Below are positions 7,921-17,404 of a DNA stretch of 64,000 nucleotides, piece after piece; within the stretch, counting starts at the first letter, position 1, and the number at the start of each line of letters is the position of its first letter. The DNA lies in assembly GCF_016185115.1 (NCBI RefSeq), contig NZ_JACPOF010000015.1, forward strand, positions 372,001 to 436,000, written 5' to 3'. The translations under genes were made by a program, and so were the position numbers. Under the pieces are notes generated by a model, which saw only the letters and a list, made by a program, of their open reading frames with translations, was not told the origin of the DNA and searched no databases. Source of the stretch: Polaromonas sp. (GTDB taxonomy: Bacteria; Pseudomonadota; Gammaproteobacteria; Burkholderiales; Burkholderiaceae_C).

Positions 7921-9003
7921 ATGAACCCGGCTAGTAGATGCGATTGCGGCGCAAACCTGCTGCAATCCAGATTTTTAGAGGCACTGATAACAACGGCTAC
8001 GCGCCAGCTGCATGGCGGTTACAGAAGAATCACGTCAGCCTGCCATTCGGTGTTGTTGGCGACGTTGCTTCTGGGAGCCGCAGGTGCCGCTCAAGCACAA
8101 GCATTTCCAGAGCGCCCGCTCCGTTGGATCGTAGGGTTTCCTGCGGGCAGCGGGCTGGACTTTGTTACGCGAGTTGTCGCCGATTCAATGAGTAAAAGCT
8201 TGGGACAGTCGATTGCGGTCGATAACCGGCCTGGTGCCGCCGGGGCGGTGGCAGTTGGGGGTGTGACGTCCGCGCCGCGTGATGGATACACCCTCATGAG
8301 TGTGGATATAGGCACCTACGCCCTCAATCCCCATCTCTACACAAAGCTCGCTTACGAGCCAAAGCGGGACTTAAAGATGGCCGGCATGCTCGTGAGCATA
8401 CCGATGGTGATGTTTGTTCCTGCCTCACTCAATGTCAACACAGTTGCGGAATACATCAATTACGTCAAGTCAAAGCCCCCGGGCACCGTGAACTACGCGT
8501 CGTCTGGGTTGGGGACTGCGGCACACCTGACTATGGAGATGTTCAAGCAGAAAGCAAACCTCAATATGGTTCACGTTCCATATAAAGGATCGCCCCCGGC
8601 ATTTATCGATCTGATGGCCGGCCAGGTTTCGGCACTTTTCGTTGGTCCAAACGATGGGATCCAGCATGTCCGTGCTGGGAAGTTGAAGATGATCGGAACC
8701 GCCACCCCAAAGCGGCTGAGCGCCTATTCCTCGTTGCCCACTTTCCTTGAATCCGGATACGACGTGGGATTTCAGGTGTGGTTGGGAATGGCCGTCGCTG
8801 CAGGTACACCACAACCTGTGGTCGACCGTCTAAATCAGAGTTTGAACGCGGCTTTGGTGGATCCCACCGTGATGCAAAAGCTCAACGATGGAGGCTTCAC
8901 GATAAGCGACCGGCCATCCAGCCAGCAGGCGGATGAATTTGCCAAAGCATCCTTTGAAAGGTGGGGCCAAGCGTTACCTGAGCTCAAGATAAAGCTTGAT
9001 TGA
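7921..9003 (+). CDS. Bug/TctC-type periplasmic solute receptor
   Basis: A 360-residue member of the Bug family, the binding proteins of tripartite tricarboxylate transporters that capture small carboxylates. AGGAGATTGTT directly before ATG 7921 fixes the start. The N-terminus is unusual: about 40 polar residues precede the hydrophobic signal segment (VLLATLLLGAAG, then AQAQA). Alternatively translation starts later. Mature-domain hallmarks are FPERPLRWIVGFPAGSGLD, NRPGAAG, HVPYKGSPPA and GTPQPVV. First gene of the operon; its stop sits 27 bp before the FAH start. No TctA/TctB membrane partner is nearby. The ligand is unknown. Confidence 0.88.
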   Translation: MNPASRCDCGANLLQSRFLEALITTATRQLHGGYRRITSACHSVLLATLLLGAAGAAQAQAFPERPLRWIVGFPAGSGLDFVTRVVADSMSKSLGQSIAVDNRPGAAGAVAVGGVTSAPRDGYTLMSVDIGTYALNPHLYTKLAYEPKRDLKMAGMLVSIPMVMFVPASLNVNTVAEYINYVKSKPPGTVNYASSGLGTAAHLTMEMFKQKANLNMVHVPYKGSPPAFIDLMAGQVSALFVGPNDGIQHVRAGKLKMIGTATPKRLSAYSSLPTFLESGYDVGFQVWLGMAVAAGTPQPVVDRLNQSLNAALVDPTVMQKLNDGGFTISDRPSSQQADEFAKASFERWGQALPELKIKLD

Positions 9004-9029
9004 TGGCAACTGAATACACGGAGATAAAA

Positions 9030-9791
9030 ATGCCCAATTCGGCCACGAACGTGGAAAGCCCAGATCGATATGCCGGCTCACAGAAATTTGCAACTTCAAG
9101 GACTAGGCGAATACCGCTCGCATTACCGCGCCAGATCATTTGCGGCGGCATGTCTTACGCAGCACACAACAAGGAGCTGGCGGAGTGGTTTCCGATTAAG
9201 GAGGAGATAAAAGGCCTGCCGTGGTTCTTTGTCAAGTCCCCATCCTCCTTCAGCAGCGATGGAGCCCCTGTCAAACTGCCTGATATTTCTCCACTTATCA
9301 AAAAGACGTTCGACAACTCTTGGGGTCAAGTTACAGGTGAAGTGGAGCTTGGGATTGTCATTAAGGATACCTGTCATCGGCTGAAAGTGTCCGACGTCAG
9401 GGAACACATCCTCGGCTACACAATCTTCAACGATCTGACTCAGCGCGACATGGAGCTTGCAGGCTATCCGGTCTGCGCATCCAAAGGTTTTTACACGTTT
9501 GGCCCCATTGGACCCCACATGGTTCCAGCTGAGGACATTGAAAACGTTCAGTCACTGCGATTTGAATTGCGTGTCAATGGTGTCGCATATCAAAACGGGT
9601 CACTGTCAGAAATGATGTTCCCGATCGAAACTGTTGTGTCGCTCGCCAGTCAAATTTACGAACTCCGCGCGGGTGACATCGTGACAACTGGATCACCGCC
9701 CGGGATGTTTGACTACCGGCTCCGTCCGGGTGATGTCATTGAGGCCGAGATCGAGGATATAGGAGTACTCAGAAATCCCGTAACTATTTAG
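9030..9791 (+). CDS. Fumarylacetoacetate hydrolase (FAH) family enzyme
   Basis: A 253-residue FAH-family protein. These are metal-dependent hydrolases, decarboxylases or isomerases of 2-oxo/enol acids. The C-terminal fold is complete: GEVELGIVIKD (metal-binding acidic pair), YTIFNDLTQRD, SKGFYTFGPIGP, and TGSPPGM. I prefer ATG 9030, preceded by GGAGATAAAA, over ATG 9003, which overlaps the upstream stop. It lies between a Bug receptor and a D-glutamate-cyclase-like gene, suggesting it processes an intermediate of a carboxylate or amino-acid pathway. The substrate cannot be read from the sequence. Confidence 0.85.
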   Translation: MPNSATNVESPDRYAGSQKFATSRTRRIPLALPRQIICGGMSYAAHNKELAEWFPIKEEIKGLPWFFVKSPSSFSSDGAPVKLPDISPLIKKTFDNSWGQVTGEVELGIVIKDTCHRLKVSDVREHILGYTIFNDLTQRDMELAGYPVCASKGFYTFGPIGPHMVPAEDIENVQSLRFELRVNGVAYQNGSLSEMMFPIETVVSLASQIYELRAGDIVTTGSPPGMFDYRLRPGDVIEAEIEDIGVLRNPVTI

Positions 9792-9875
9792 GCGCGGCCT
9801 CTGCCCCTTATAGGTCTGCGGGGGCAATACAGGCGCCAATAACATCCAGCCGATCCCCAATCAATTGAGAAAATT

Positions 9876-11000
9876 ATGGAACTAGATATCACCCTTTGCG
9901 AAACTGTTGGCGAATCTGCTGACCGCCTGTTGTCATCACAGATTTTCATGTCCGGAGGATCCGCAGAGCTCACCAACCGGAATATCACCAAAGAGTTGTC
10001 AGATGCAGGTAGATTGATCAGCGGGGAGCCGATGACATCGCTTGCAGCAAAAAAGCTGCTTGAGAAAGTTAAGCCGCGCGACACAGTGATCATCACAAGT
10101 GGGTTTTTTGATCCCCCATCCATGATTGGAGAGGCTGATGGTCCACTGGGGGCTGCATTGCTGGCGCGTGCACTCTGCGCGATGCTCGACGCAACCCCTG
10201 TTTTCCTGACAGAGCTGAACAACGTCGCTAGCATGACTGCGCTGGCCAATGCTGCGGGTATAGAGATTGTGGACTTGGAACTTGCACGTACAACGCCTTA
10301 CAAGGGGGCGATTGCAGTGCTGCCCATAGACACCGATCGGGCTCAGCGCGAGGCGATCCGCTGCCTGGATGAAGTTAATCCATCAGCATTTATTGCGATT
10401 GAGAAGCCAGCACCTTGTCGAAGCGGCTTCTATCACACTGGCGTTGGCCTCGATGTTTCGTCAGTGGTCGGAAAGATCGATTGGATAGTGAACGAAGCAA
10501 ATCGTCGCGGCGTTCTCACGATAGGCATTGGCGATGGCGGAAATGAGGTGGGGATGGGCAGCATTCTCGATGCGATCGATGATGTGGTCCCGACCGGAAA
10601 AATCATCGGAACGCCTCTGAAGACAGAAGTGCTCGTTGTTGCTGCGGTTGCAAATTGGGGGGCTTATGGCATCGAAGCATGCCTTGCGGCTGCGTTGCAT
10701 ATGCCCGAGGCAATTCACGAGGTTTCCGACGAACGTCGGGTAACGGAGACCGCTGCTCGATGCGGTCTGATCGACCCTGTAACAGGACTTGCCAATGGGT
10801 GGGTGGATGGAACCCCTCCGATATGCAGCGAATCGATCCTGGAGCTACTGAGGCATATGGTCCATCTTCGCTTGCTGCGCAAAGCGAAACATTCGCTGCA
10901 GAACTTTCCTCGGCGCTGGTCTGAGCGAAGCAATCCGGATGAAGTGGTGGCGGTATGGGCGAAGAAGCTTTTGGCTGACGAGTCCAAGTACTTCGGTTGA
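9876..11000 (+). CDS. DUF4392 / D-glutamate cyclase-like protein
   Basis: A 374-residue protein matching DUF4392, the C-terminal catalytic domain of mitochondrial D-glutamate cyclase, which interconverts D-glutamate and 5-oxo-D-proline. Visible motifs are TSGFFDPP near residue 72, GEADGPLGAALLARAL, EKPAPCRSGFYHTGVG, and GIGDGGNEVGMG near residue 220, the family's most conserved block. It is cytoplasmic, with no signal. The neighbours FAH, Bug receptor and aminotransferase fit metabolism of an amino or oxo acid. The start at 9876 has only a weak SD. The family call is good; the actual substrate is inferred from the animal enzyme. Confidence 0.75.
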   Translation: MELDITLCETVGESADRLLSSQIFMSGGSAELTNRNITKELSDAGRLISGEPMTSLAAKKLLEKVKPRDTVIITSGFFDPPSMIGEADGPLGAALLARALCAMLDATPVFLTELNNVASMTALANAAGIEIVDLELARTTPYKGAIAVLPIDTDRAQREAIRCLDEVNPSAFIAIEKPAPCRSGFYHTGVGLDVSSVVGKIDWIVNEANRRGVLTIGIGDGGNEVGMGSILDAIDDVVPTGKIIGTPLKTEVLVVAAVANWGAYGIEACLAAALHMPEAIHEVSDERRVTETAARCGLIDPVTGLANGWVDGTPPICSESILELLRHMVHLRLLRKAKHSLQNFPRRWSERSNPDEVVAVWAKKLLADESKYFG

Positions 11001-11053
11001 TAACCGGATCCAGATGTTTGATCTTGAACCCTAAGTGACTTCAGGAGTAGCAA

Positions 11054-12031
11054 ATGAAACGTAGAGACATTCTGAAAAGCTTCATTGCCAGTGCGGGATA
11101 TGCCCATGGTTTTTCGACTTTGGCGAAACCTGTCTTTCCCAACAAACCGGTACGTATTGTCGTCGCCGTGCCTGCAGGTGGGAGCATAGACATGGTTGCA
11201 AGGTCCGTAGCCGAAAAATTGACTGAGTCATTGGGCCAACCATTTATTGTTGAAAACAGGGCAGGAGGTGCCGGAATCATCGGTACAGATTACGTCGCCA
11301 AGGCCAATCCGGATGGATATGTCTTGACGATGGCCCCAGCTGCCTGGATCGCGTCTCATGTGAGCACTTTCGCTAAGCTGCCGTACGATCCTGTGCGCGA
11401 TTTCGCACCGGTCATTCAGACCGTAATTCAGCCCACTGTGTTGATCGTTAATCCCTCCAGCCCATACACCTCCGTCGCAAAGTTGGTCGAGTTGGCTAAA
11501 GCAAGTCCTGGAAAACTCAATTATGGTTCCGGCGGCGATGGATCTCCGCACCATCTTTTTGGAGTCATGTTTGGTCAGGCGACCGGGACCGCCATGACCC
11601 ATGTGGCATATAAGGGGGGTGCTCCCGCAATGGTTGATCTGCTAGGCGGTCAGATTGACATGATCTTTGCGCCTGTGCCAGAAGCCGTGACCCACGTAAA
11701 GGGCGGAAAACTCAGGGCATTAGCGGTCATGAGCGAAACTCGTTCCGGCGTCCTTCCCGAGGTGCCCACGATGAGCCAAGTTGGAATTAAAGGGCTGGAA
11801 CTGACGACGTGGATCGGTCTGCTGGCTCCGAGTGGCACTCCTAGGAGCGTTGTCGAGACCCTTAACGCTGCCGTTCAGAAAGCCCTGATTTCTGGCGGCT
11901 TGGGTGAACGATTCGCTGCGATCGGGCTGGACACAGCAGGCGGAAGCCCAGAGAAGTTCGCAAAGGCAATCAGAGAAGATATCGGATCCTATTCCCGTCT
12001 TGTGAAAGCATCAGGCATGATCCCTCAGTAA
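11054..12031 (+). CDS. Bug/TctC-type periplasmic solute receptor
   Basis: A 325-residue receptor with a clear SD (CAGGAGTAGCAA before ATG). The N-terminus MKRRDILKS suggests a Tat-like or short Sec signal. Typical blocks are NKPVRIVVAVPAGGSIDMVAR, ENRAGGAGIIG, SGGDGSPHHL, HVAYKGGAPAMVDLL and GTPRSVVE. It resembles the receptor at 31925-32899 more than the others here, with a shared KRRDxL start, PAGGSxDMVAR and GSPHHL motifs, suggesting paralogues. It is fourth in the operon led by the 7921 gene. The ligand is unknown. Confidence 0.88.
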   Translation: MKRRDILKSFIASAGYAHGFSTLAKPVFPNKPVRIVVAVPAGGSIDMVARSVAEKLTESLGQPFIVENRAGGAGIIGTDYVAKANPDGYVLTMAPAAWIASHVSTFAKLPYDPVRDFAPVIQTVIQPTVLIVNPSSPYTSVAKLVELAKASPGKLNYGSGGDGSPHHLFGVMFGQATGTAMTHVAYKGGAPAMVDLLGGQIDMIFAPVPEAVTHVKGGKLRALAVMSETRSGVLPEVPTMSQVGIKGLELTTWIGLLAPSGTPRSVVETLNAAVQKALISGGLGERFAAIGLDTAGGSPEKFAKAIREDIGSYSRLVKASGMIPQ

Positions 12032-12269
12032 CTGGCAACTATTGGGCAGGATCGAATGGCATGAGGGAGATGTCGGTCGGGGTTGCAGAAGCTTAAGACT
12101 AAAGGCGTTTAACATGTGCACCTACCGCTCCCCAAGTGGCTTGCCACTCAGCGCTACTTGCACGGCAAAACAGCAGAGTGACGGAGTGATTAACCTTCGA
12201 CCTAGTTGCACGGTTAGTCAAGTAAACATGGCTAACTAGCTATTTTCCTTGTTGCTGGTGATCGGGACA

Positions 12270-12297
12270 ATGGTCCAACACCTACTACTTGGATCAT
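12270..12297. promoter_or_regulatory. Imperfect inverted repeat before the aminotransferase
   Basis: ATGGTCCAA (12270-12278) and TTGGATCAT (12289-12297) pair at 8 of 9 positions across 10 bp, immediately before the ATG at 12299. No good Shine-Dalgarno is visible there, so a local operator or translational control is possible. The rest of the 267-bp gap (12032-12298) has no supported gene. Confidence 0.3.
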
Positions 12298-12298
12298 C

Positions 12299-13651
12299 AT
12301 GTCACTCATTGCAGAAGCAAATCAGGATGCGAGTTTTCGTTCGGATCCTGCTTGGATGGACTCCCACTGGATGCCGTTCACGGGCAATCGAAAGTTCAAA
12401 AAAGATCCGCGCATGATCGTAGAGGCCAAAGGTGCTTACTACACAGACATCGATGGCCGCAAAATCTTTGACGGACTTTCAGGTCTTTGGTGTTGTGGCT
12501 TGGGCCATGGACGTCAGGAGATCACCGCTGCAATCAGTAAACAGGTTGCAAAACTGGATTATTCGCCTGGATTCCAGCACGGACATCCTCTTTCCTTTGA
12601 GCTGGCTAACCGGATTCGCGATCTGACACCCAAGTCTCTGGAGTACGTATTCTTCACTTCTTCTGGATCCGAAGCGGCTGACACTTCTCTCAAGATGGCG
12701 AGAGCCTACTGGCGGGCGAAGGGTCAAGCGTCTAAAACCCGTCTCATTGGCCGTGAGAAGGGCTACCACGGTGTGAACTTCGGCGGGATTTCGGTTGGGG
12801 GAATCGCTGGAAACAGAAAACTGTTTGGTTCTGGAATAGAGGCAGACCATTTGCCGCACACACAGCAAGCCGGTGCTGCATTTTCGAAGGGAATGCCGCA
12901 GACGGGTGGCGACTTGGCAGATCGCTTGCTTGACATGATTGCGCTGCATGATGCATCAACTATTGCTGCCGTCATTGTGGAGCCGTTCTCTGGCTCGGCG
13001 GGTGTAGTCGTGCCGCCAGTAGGCTACCTCGAAAAATTGCGTCGCATATGCACGGACAACAACATCCTGCTCATATTTGACGAAGTGATTACGGCATTCG
13101 GGCGTACGGGTGCCATGACGGGCGCTGATGCATTCGGCGTAGTGCCCGACATCATGAACATTGCCAAACAGGTCACCAATGGTGCCCAGCCCCTTGGCGC
13201 TGTGGTTTCAACGCGGGAGATTTACGAAACATTCATGGACGCGGGTGGCCCGGACTATCTTGTCGAGTTCCCGCACGGTTACACCTACTCGGCTCATCCA
13301 GTTGCCTGCGCTGCCGGCATTGCGGCACTCGATATTCTGGTGAATGAGCAGATTGTTGCCAAAGCTGCAGCATTGGCCCCTTATTTTGAGTCAGCAGTTC
13401 ATAGTCTGAAGGGGACTAAACATGTGACAGACATTCGGAATTTTGGGCTGGCAGCGGGCATCACCATTGAATCACTTCCTGGTGAACCGGCTCGCAGGCC
13501 TTTCGACATTGCTCAAGCCTGCTGGAAAAAAGGGTTTTATGTCCGCTACAGCGGCGATACGATCCAGCTGGCGCCGCCATTCATCACCGAGGTCACTGAG
13601 ATTGAACGGCTTGTCAGTGCCCTGGGTGACGCGCTGCACGAGACGGCTTAA
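12299..13651 (+). CDS. Omega-amino acid (beta-alanine):pyruvate aminotransferase
   Basis: A 450-residue class III PLP aminotransferase. HWMPFTGNRKFKKDPRMIV at the N-terminus is characteristic of the omega-amino-acid:pyruvate branch, which deaminates beta-alanine or similar amines to semialdehydes with alanine as product. SGSEAADTSLK binds PLP phosphate, FDEVITAFGRTG precedes the coenzyme-ring aspartate region, and K290 in NIAKQVTNGAQP should form the Schiff base. The length is standard. It follows a Bug receptor after a 267-bp gap, so it may have its own promoter, and it ends 7 bp from a convergent LysR gene. The family is certain; the amine donor is not. Confidence 0.88.
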   Translation: MSLIAEANQDASFRSDPAWMDSHWMPFTGNRKFKKDPRMIVEAKGAYYTDIDGRKIFDGLSGLWCCGLGHGRQEITAAISKQVAKLDYSPGFQHGHPLSFELANRIRDLTPKSLEYVFFTSSGSEAADTSLKMARAYWRAKGQASKTRLIGREKGYHGVNFGGISVGGIAGNRKLFGSGIEADHLPHTQQAGAAFSKGMPQTGGDLADRLLDMIALHDASTIAAVIVEPFSGSAGVVVPPVGYLEKLRRICTDNNILLIFDEVITAFGRTGAMTGADAFGVVPDIMNIAKQVTNGAQPLGAVVSTREIYETFMDAGGPDYLVEFPHGYTYSAHPVACAAGIAALDILVNEQIVAKAAALAPYFESAVHSLKGTKHVTDIRNFGLAAGITIESLPGEPARRPFDIAQACWKKGFYVRYSGDTIQLAPPFITEVTEIERLVSALGDALHETA

Positions 13652-13658
13652 GTGCGCC

Positions 13659-14612
13659 TCAGGCTTTCACGGCAGCAAGGTTGAAAGTCTGGGGAGGATG
13701 GGCTTCCGCCAGGCAAGCGCTCAGCAGCTGCACAACCCGCGCGGGCTGAGGGGAGCGGCGCTGCAGGCTTACAAAGCGGCATTCATATCTGAACCGCGCC
13801 GGGGCAATGGCACGTATTTGGCCTCTGCGCTCAAAGAGATCACCATAGTGGTCAGGTAAAAAGCCGAGAAAGTTGCCCGAAAGAATCAACGTGGCGATGG
13901 CTTCCTGGTCAAAGCCAGTGGCCTTACTTTGTAATTGGTGTTTATGGCTCAACTCCATGTTGGGTGAGTGCTCTCCCAAAACAGCGAAGGCATGTGACCT
14001 GAGGCTCTCCCAGGTCAATCGGCTGTCGGCCGCATCATAGAGCGGATGCGAATTGCCACAATACAGAAGCATGGTTTCCCTGAACAAGGTTGAGTAGTCC
14101 AGGATGCTCGATGTACGGTGCGCCGGAATAATTCCAACCTGGAATTCACCGTCAATAACCCCTCTTTCTATGGCATTGATGGTGGACACGTAGACATTCA
14201 ACGAGACAGCGGGTGCCCTTTCGTGAAATAGGGCTAGTGCTTTTCCGATGTGCGCTTCCGGATTTGTGGCTGTCTTGTCAAAGATTGCCAGGTTAACCTT
14301 TCCTCCAAGGCGGCCGTGTATGTCATCAATGCCGCTTCGGAAGAGATCCATCGAGGAAATGAGGCGCAGCGTCTCTTCATATACCCGGCTTCCTTCAGGA
14401 GTGAGCGCAAAGCCGGCTCTCCCGCGTGTACAGAGGGTTAAGCCCAGGCGGGTTTCCAGGTCCTTGATGTGACGGCTCACCGTCGATGTCCCGATATTCA
14501 ACTCCAGTTCAGCAGCGGCCATACCGCCACAGTTCACCACGCTCTTGAAAACTCGCAACAGCCTGATGTCTGTGTCGCTAATTTGTCCTAGAAGTGCGCG
14601 CGATTTTTTCAC
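13659..14612 (-). CDS. LysR-family transcriptional regulator
   Basis: A 317-residue protein. An N-terminal winged helix (about 15-75; VVNCGGMAAAELELNIGTSTVSRHIKDLE) is followed by a periplasmic-binding-like effector domain (about 100-300). It is the last gene on the leftward strand, 26 bp after the deacetylase stop, so it may be transcribed at the end of the catabolic train. It converges on the aminotransferase. The effector and targets are unknown; position suggests control of the region-3 genes. Confidence 0.88.
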   Translation of the reverse strand: MKKSRALLGQISDTDIRLLRVFKSVVNCGGMAAAELELNIGTSTVSRHIKDLETRLGLTLCTRGRAGFALTPEGSRVYEETLRLISSMDLFRSGIDDIHGRLGGKVNLAIFDKTATNPEAHIGKALALFHERAPAVSLNVYVSTINAIERGVIDGEFQVGIIPAHRTSSILDYSTLFRETMLLYCGNSHPLYDAADSRLTWESLRSHAFAVLGEHSPNMELSHKHQLQSKATGFDQEAIATLILSGNFLGFLPDHYGDLFERRGQIRAIAPARFRYECRFVSLQRRSPQPARVVQLLSACLAEAHPPQTFNLAAVKA

Positions 14613-14638
14613 GATGAAGTAGTTTCAGGTTATTCGGA

Positions 14639-15502
14639 CTATGAACGTTTCAGTGAATCTTCATGGTCCGCCAATGCCTGGGCAGCAAGATCACACTTGC
14701 GTGTGTAAAAGATTCCGTCATGTTGCTTCACGTATTCAAGGCACTTACGAATGGTAGGTATCAGGGTGGCACGTCCTGCCATATGACTGTGCAAGGTCAG
14801 ATCAAGCCACTTCGGCGAGCCGGCCGCGCCTTCAGCGTAAAGCTGATCGAACGTGTCCTTGAAACTTTCGAAGAAGGCTGATGGGGGATTTTTCGGGAAC
14901 ACCCACATCGTGATGTCATTTGTAGAAACATTCGTGCGAGGAAGAATGACAAAGGGTCCCGTAGCCGTGTTGACGACAAAAGGAATGTCATCGCTGGCAT
15001 CATCACCTACCCATGTATAGCCGTGTTTACTGAGCAACTCGACAGTGTGATCTGACCCACTGCTACCAGGGCTTGTCCAGCCTACCGGACGCACGCCACA
15101 AGCTTGCTCAATCGCTTTTGTCACCCGTTCAATTTCTGCGGACTCTTTTTCCGGACCCTCGTCTTTGACGTAGACATCGTTGACCCATCCATGCCCCAAG
15201 ACTTCATGACCCTGCTCGATCATCACCTTGATGATCTCAGGGTGGAGCTGAGCTGCCAGCCCATTCACCGACATTGAGGCTGTAACTCCAAACTCCTCCA
15301 GCAGGCTCATCAAGCGCCAGACGCCCACCTTCCAACCATAGTCTCCGTAGGAAAGCGAAAAAGCATCTTTGACACCTGGTTTGGCAATGAGATTGACCTG
15401 GCTTTGGTTCAGAAAGGCCTCAAACGGGATGCCCACCGTGAATGCCAGTTTTGCATTATTGGGCAGGGTCCATGTGCTTTGATATTTTTTAGGGATTTTC
15501 AT
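14639..15502 (-). CDS. PuuE-like polysaccharide-deacetylase-fold hydrolase
   Basis: A 287-residue NodB/polysaccharide deacetylase-fold protein of the PuuE-like branch, which acts on small amides such as allantoin rather than polymers. Visible blocks are GDYGWKVGVWRLMSLLEEFGV, the HxxxH metal pair in GHEVLGHGW, WTSPGSSGS, and LTLHSHMAGR near the C-terminus. The catalytic aspartate motif is weak in this branch (VGIPFEAFLN). No signal peptide, so cytoplasmic. It sits among SDR, Bug and TauD-fusion genes on one strand, probably one catabolic unit. The substrate is unknown. Confidence 0.78.
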   Translation of the reverse strand: MKIPKKYQSTWTLPNNAKLAFTVGIPFEAFLNQSQVNLIAKPGVKDAFSLSYGDYGWKVGVWRLMSLLEEFGVTASMSVNGLAAQLHPEIIKVMIEQGHEVLGHGWVNDVYVKDEGPEKESAEIERVTKAIEQACGVRPVGWTSPGSSGSDHTVELLSKHGYTWVGDDASDDIPFVVNTATGPFVILPRTNVSTNDITMWVFPKNPPSAFFESFKDTFDQLYAEGAAGSPKWLDLTLHSHMAGRATLIPTIRKCLEYVKQHDGIFYTRKCDLAAQALADHEDSLKRS

Positions 15503-15540
15503 TCTCGGTCCATTGCTAGGTTAATCAAGCAAGAGCTGGC

Positions 15541-16320
15541 TCAAGCTCCGCCACTTATATCCAGAACTTGCCCGCTGACATACTTTGCCTCAGGCGATGC
15601 CAGAAATGCAATGGCATTTGCGATGTCATTGCCATCCGCTGGTCGACCAGCGGGAATATGACCTGTCAGCTTGTCTTGCGCTTCTTGGGGCAGGGCACGG
15701 AAACGTTTTGTAATTGCGCCTTCCTCCCCGGGCAAAGTCAGGCCTGGAGCAACCGCATTAACTGTGATCCCGAAGGGCCCGAGATCCTTGGCCAGTTGGC
15801 TTGTCATCCCCACCAGTGCGCTTTTACTGGTGATGTAGGGCAAGCGGGCTCCGAGCGTTCCAACGGCACCATATATCCCATGGCGAAGTGTCGAAGAAAC
15901 GTTAATGATGCGCCCATAACCTGCACTGCTCATGGATGGTGCAATCGCCCGGCAAAAACGCAAGACGCTTGTGACATTCAAGGACATGACATGCTCCCAG
16001 ATTTCGTCTGTGGTGTCGCTTAAAGTTTGAGCTGCACGCGTTCCACTGCCTCCCGCGAGGTTTACAAGGATGGATATGGGTCCCAAGGAGGCCCGGACCT
16101 TGTCGCAGACGCGGTCGACTTCCTCGACCTTTGTTACATCGCAAATCCATGACTTGACTGGACGCTGAACTCCTGAGCCTATCAATAAGGTTTCATCGAG
16201 CGGATTCAGGTCGACTGCCGCGACGACGGCCCCCTGCTGCTGCAGGAGGCGTATCACCGCGTTGCCGATTCCCCCGGCAGCACCAGTGACAAGCGCAACT
16301 TGTCCATCTAGATTGAGCAT
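15541..16320 (-). CDS. Short-chain dehydrogenase/reductase
   Basis: A 259-residue classical SDR. It has TGAAGGIG at residues 12-19 for cofactor binding, NLAGG at about 87-91, a catalytic serine in NVSS at about 140-143, and Y162/K166 in YITSK. D37 after the second beta strand (AAVDLNP) favours NAD(H). It belongs to the leftward train between a Bug receptor and the deacetylase. It oxidises or reduces an alcohol/carbonyl intermediate that cannot be named. Confidence 0.9.
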   Translation of the reverse strand: MLNLDGQVALVTGAAGGIGNAVIRLLQQQGAVVAAVDLNPLDETLLIGSGVQRPVKSWICDVTKVEEVDRVCDKVRASLGPISILVNLAGGSGTRAAQTLSDTTDEIWEHVMSLNVTSVLRFCRAIAPSMSSAGYGRIINVSSTLRHGIYGAVGTLGARLPYITSKSALVGMTSQLAKDLGPFGITVNAVAPGLTLPGEEGAITKRFRALPQEAQDKLTGHIPAGRPADGNDIANAIAFLASPEAKYVSGQVLDISGGA

Positions 16321-16368
16321 GCGTTTTTCATCTTCCGAAGTCTGTGAATCTCTGTTAAGCGGCGCTGT

Positions 16369-17346
16369 TTACTCTGGCTTGATTCCGGCGGCGCGCACCA
16401 CCTTTCCCCAGCGTTCACGTTCGTTCTTGGTGTAGCGGGAGAATTCTTCGGGAGATTGCAGGGCAGGGTCGCCCCCCGTCTTGCTCAATACCTCTCGGAC
16501 CTTTGAGTCCGCCAACGCTTTAGCCGCAGATTGATAGAGACGGTTTACGATTTCGTTGGGAGTGTTTGCCGGTGCAAGAAGACCAAACCAGCCAAGAACT
16601 TCCATGTTCCGATATCCCGCCTGAGTGATGCTTGGTATTTGTGGCGCTTGCTTGAACTGTTCATTTCCAGTCACCGCCAAGGCCCGGATTCGACCGTCTG
16701 CGATCAAGGGCAGGCTGCTTGAGGGGCTTGTGAAACTCAATGCCACTTCCCCCGTGGCCAGCGCGAGATTTGCCTGCGGAACACTGCGGTAAGGAACGTG
16801 CTGGATCTCAATTCCCCCAACCTGCTTGAACAATTCGCCAGCCAGGTGACTGGGGGTTCCAATTCCTGAGGATGCAAACATCAACTCCCCCGGCTTTCGC
16901 TTGGCCAATGCGATCAGTTCCGCCACTGTCTTTGCCTCAATCTTCGGGTTGACAGCAAGAATCGTGGGCAGGGTAGTCAAGAGAGCGATGTGTTTGAACG
17001 CGGCAGGATCGTAAGGCACATTTGCCGATAGCAGCGGGCTGAACACCAGTGGGCCGGCTCCGCTGATCAGAAGTGTGTAGCCGTTTGGTTGGGCTCTCGC
17101 CGCTGCAGTCGCGCCAACAATCCCCCCCGCCCCTGTCCGGTTCTCAATGACGATCGGCTGCCCCAAGTCCGAGCTCATGATGTCTTTGAGTGCCCGCGCC
17201 ACAATGTCCGTGGGACCTCCTGCATCTGCATTGACGATGATGGTGATGGGGTGGCTTGGATAGCTTTGCGCTTGGGCCAGGCAGGACGCGAATATCCCAA
17301 AGGACACAACGACGATTGCCTTAAAAAATCCTGGTGACTTTCTCAT
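16369..17346 (-). CDS. Bug/TctC-type periplasmic solute receptor
   Basis: A 325-residue receptor with a Sec signal (KAIVVVSFGIFASCLAQAQ) and SD CGGAGA before ATG 17346. Family blocks: ITIIVNADAGGPTDIVARAL, ENRTGAGGIVG, SSGIGTPSHLAGELF, HVPYRSVPQ and ANTPNEIV. The usual YKG after HVP is YRS here, which is less common. It lies between the SDR and TauD-fusion genes. The ligand is unknown. Confidence 0.88.
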   Translation of the reverse strand: MRKSPGFFKAIVVVSFGIFASCLAQAQSYPSHPITIIVNADAGGPTDIVARALKDIMSSDLGQPIVIENRTGAGGIVGATAAARAQPNGYTLLISGAGPLVFSPLLSANVPYDPAAFKHIALLTTLPTILAVNPKIEAKTVAELIALAKRKPGELMFASSGIGTPSHLAGELFKQVGGIEIQHVPYRSVPQANLALATGEVALSFTSPSSSLPLIADGRIRALAVTGNEQFKQAPQIPSITQAGYRNMEVLGWFGLLAPANTPNEIVNRLYQSAAKALADSKVREVLSKTGGDPALQSPEEFSRYTKNERERWGKVVRAAGIKPE

Positions 17347-17404
17347 TTAAATTTCTCCGTTGTGCATCTAAATTAAATCTTCGCTCCGCAGCTCGTTTAA
17401 AGCC

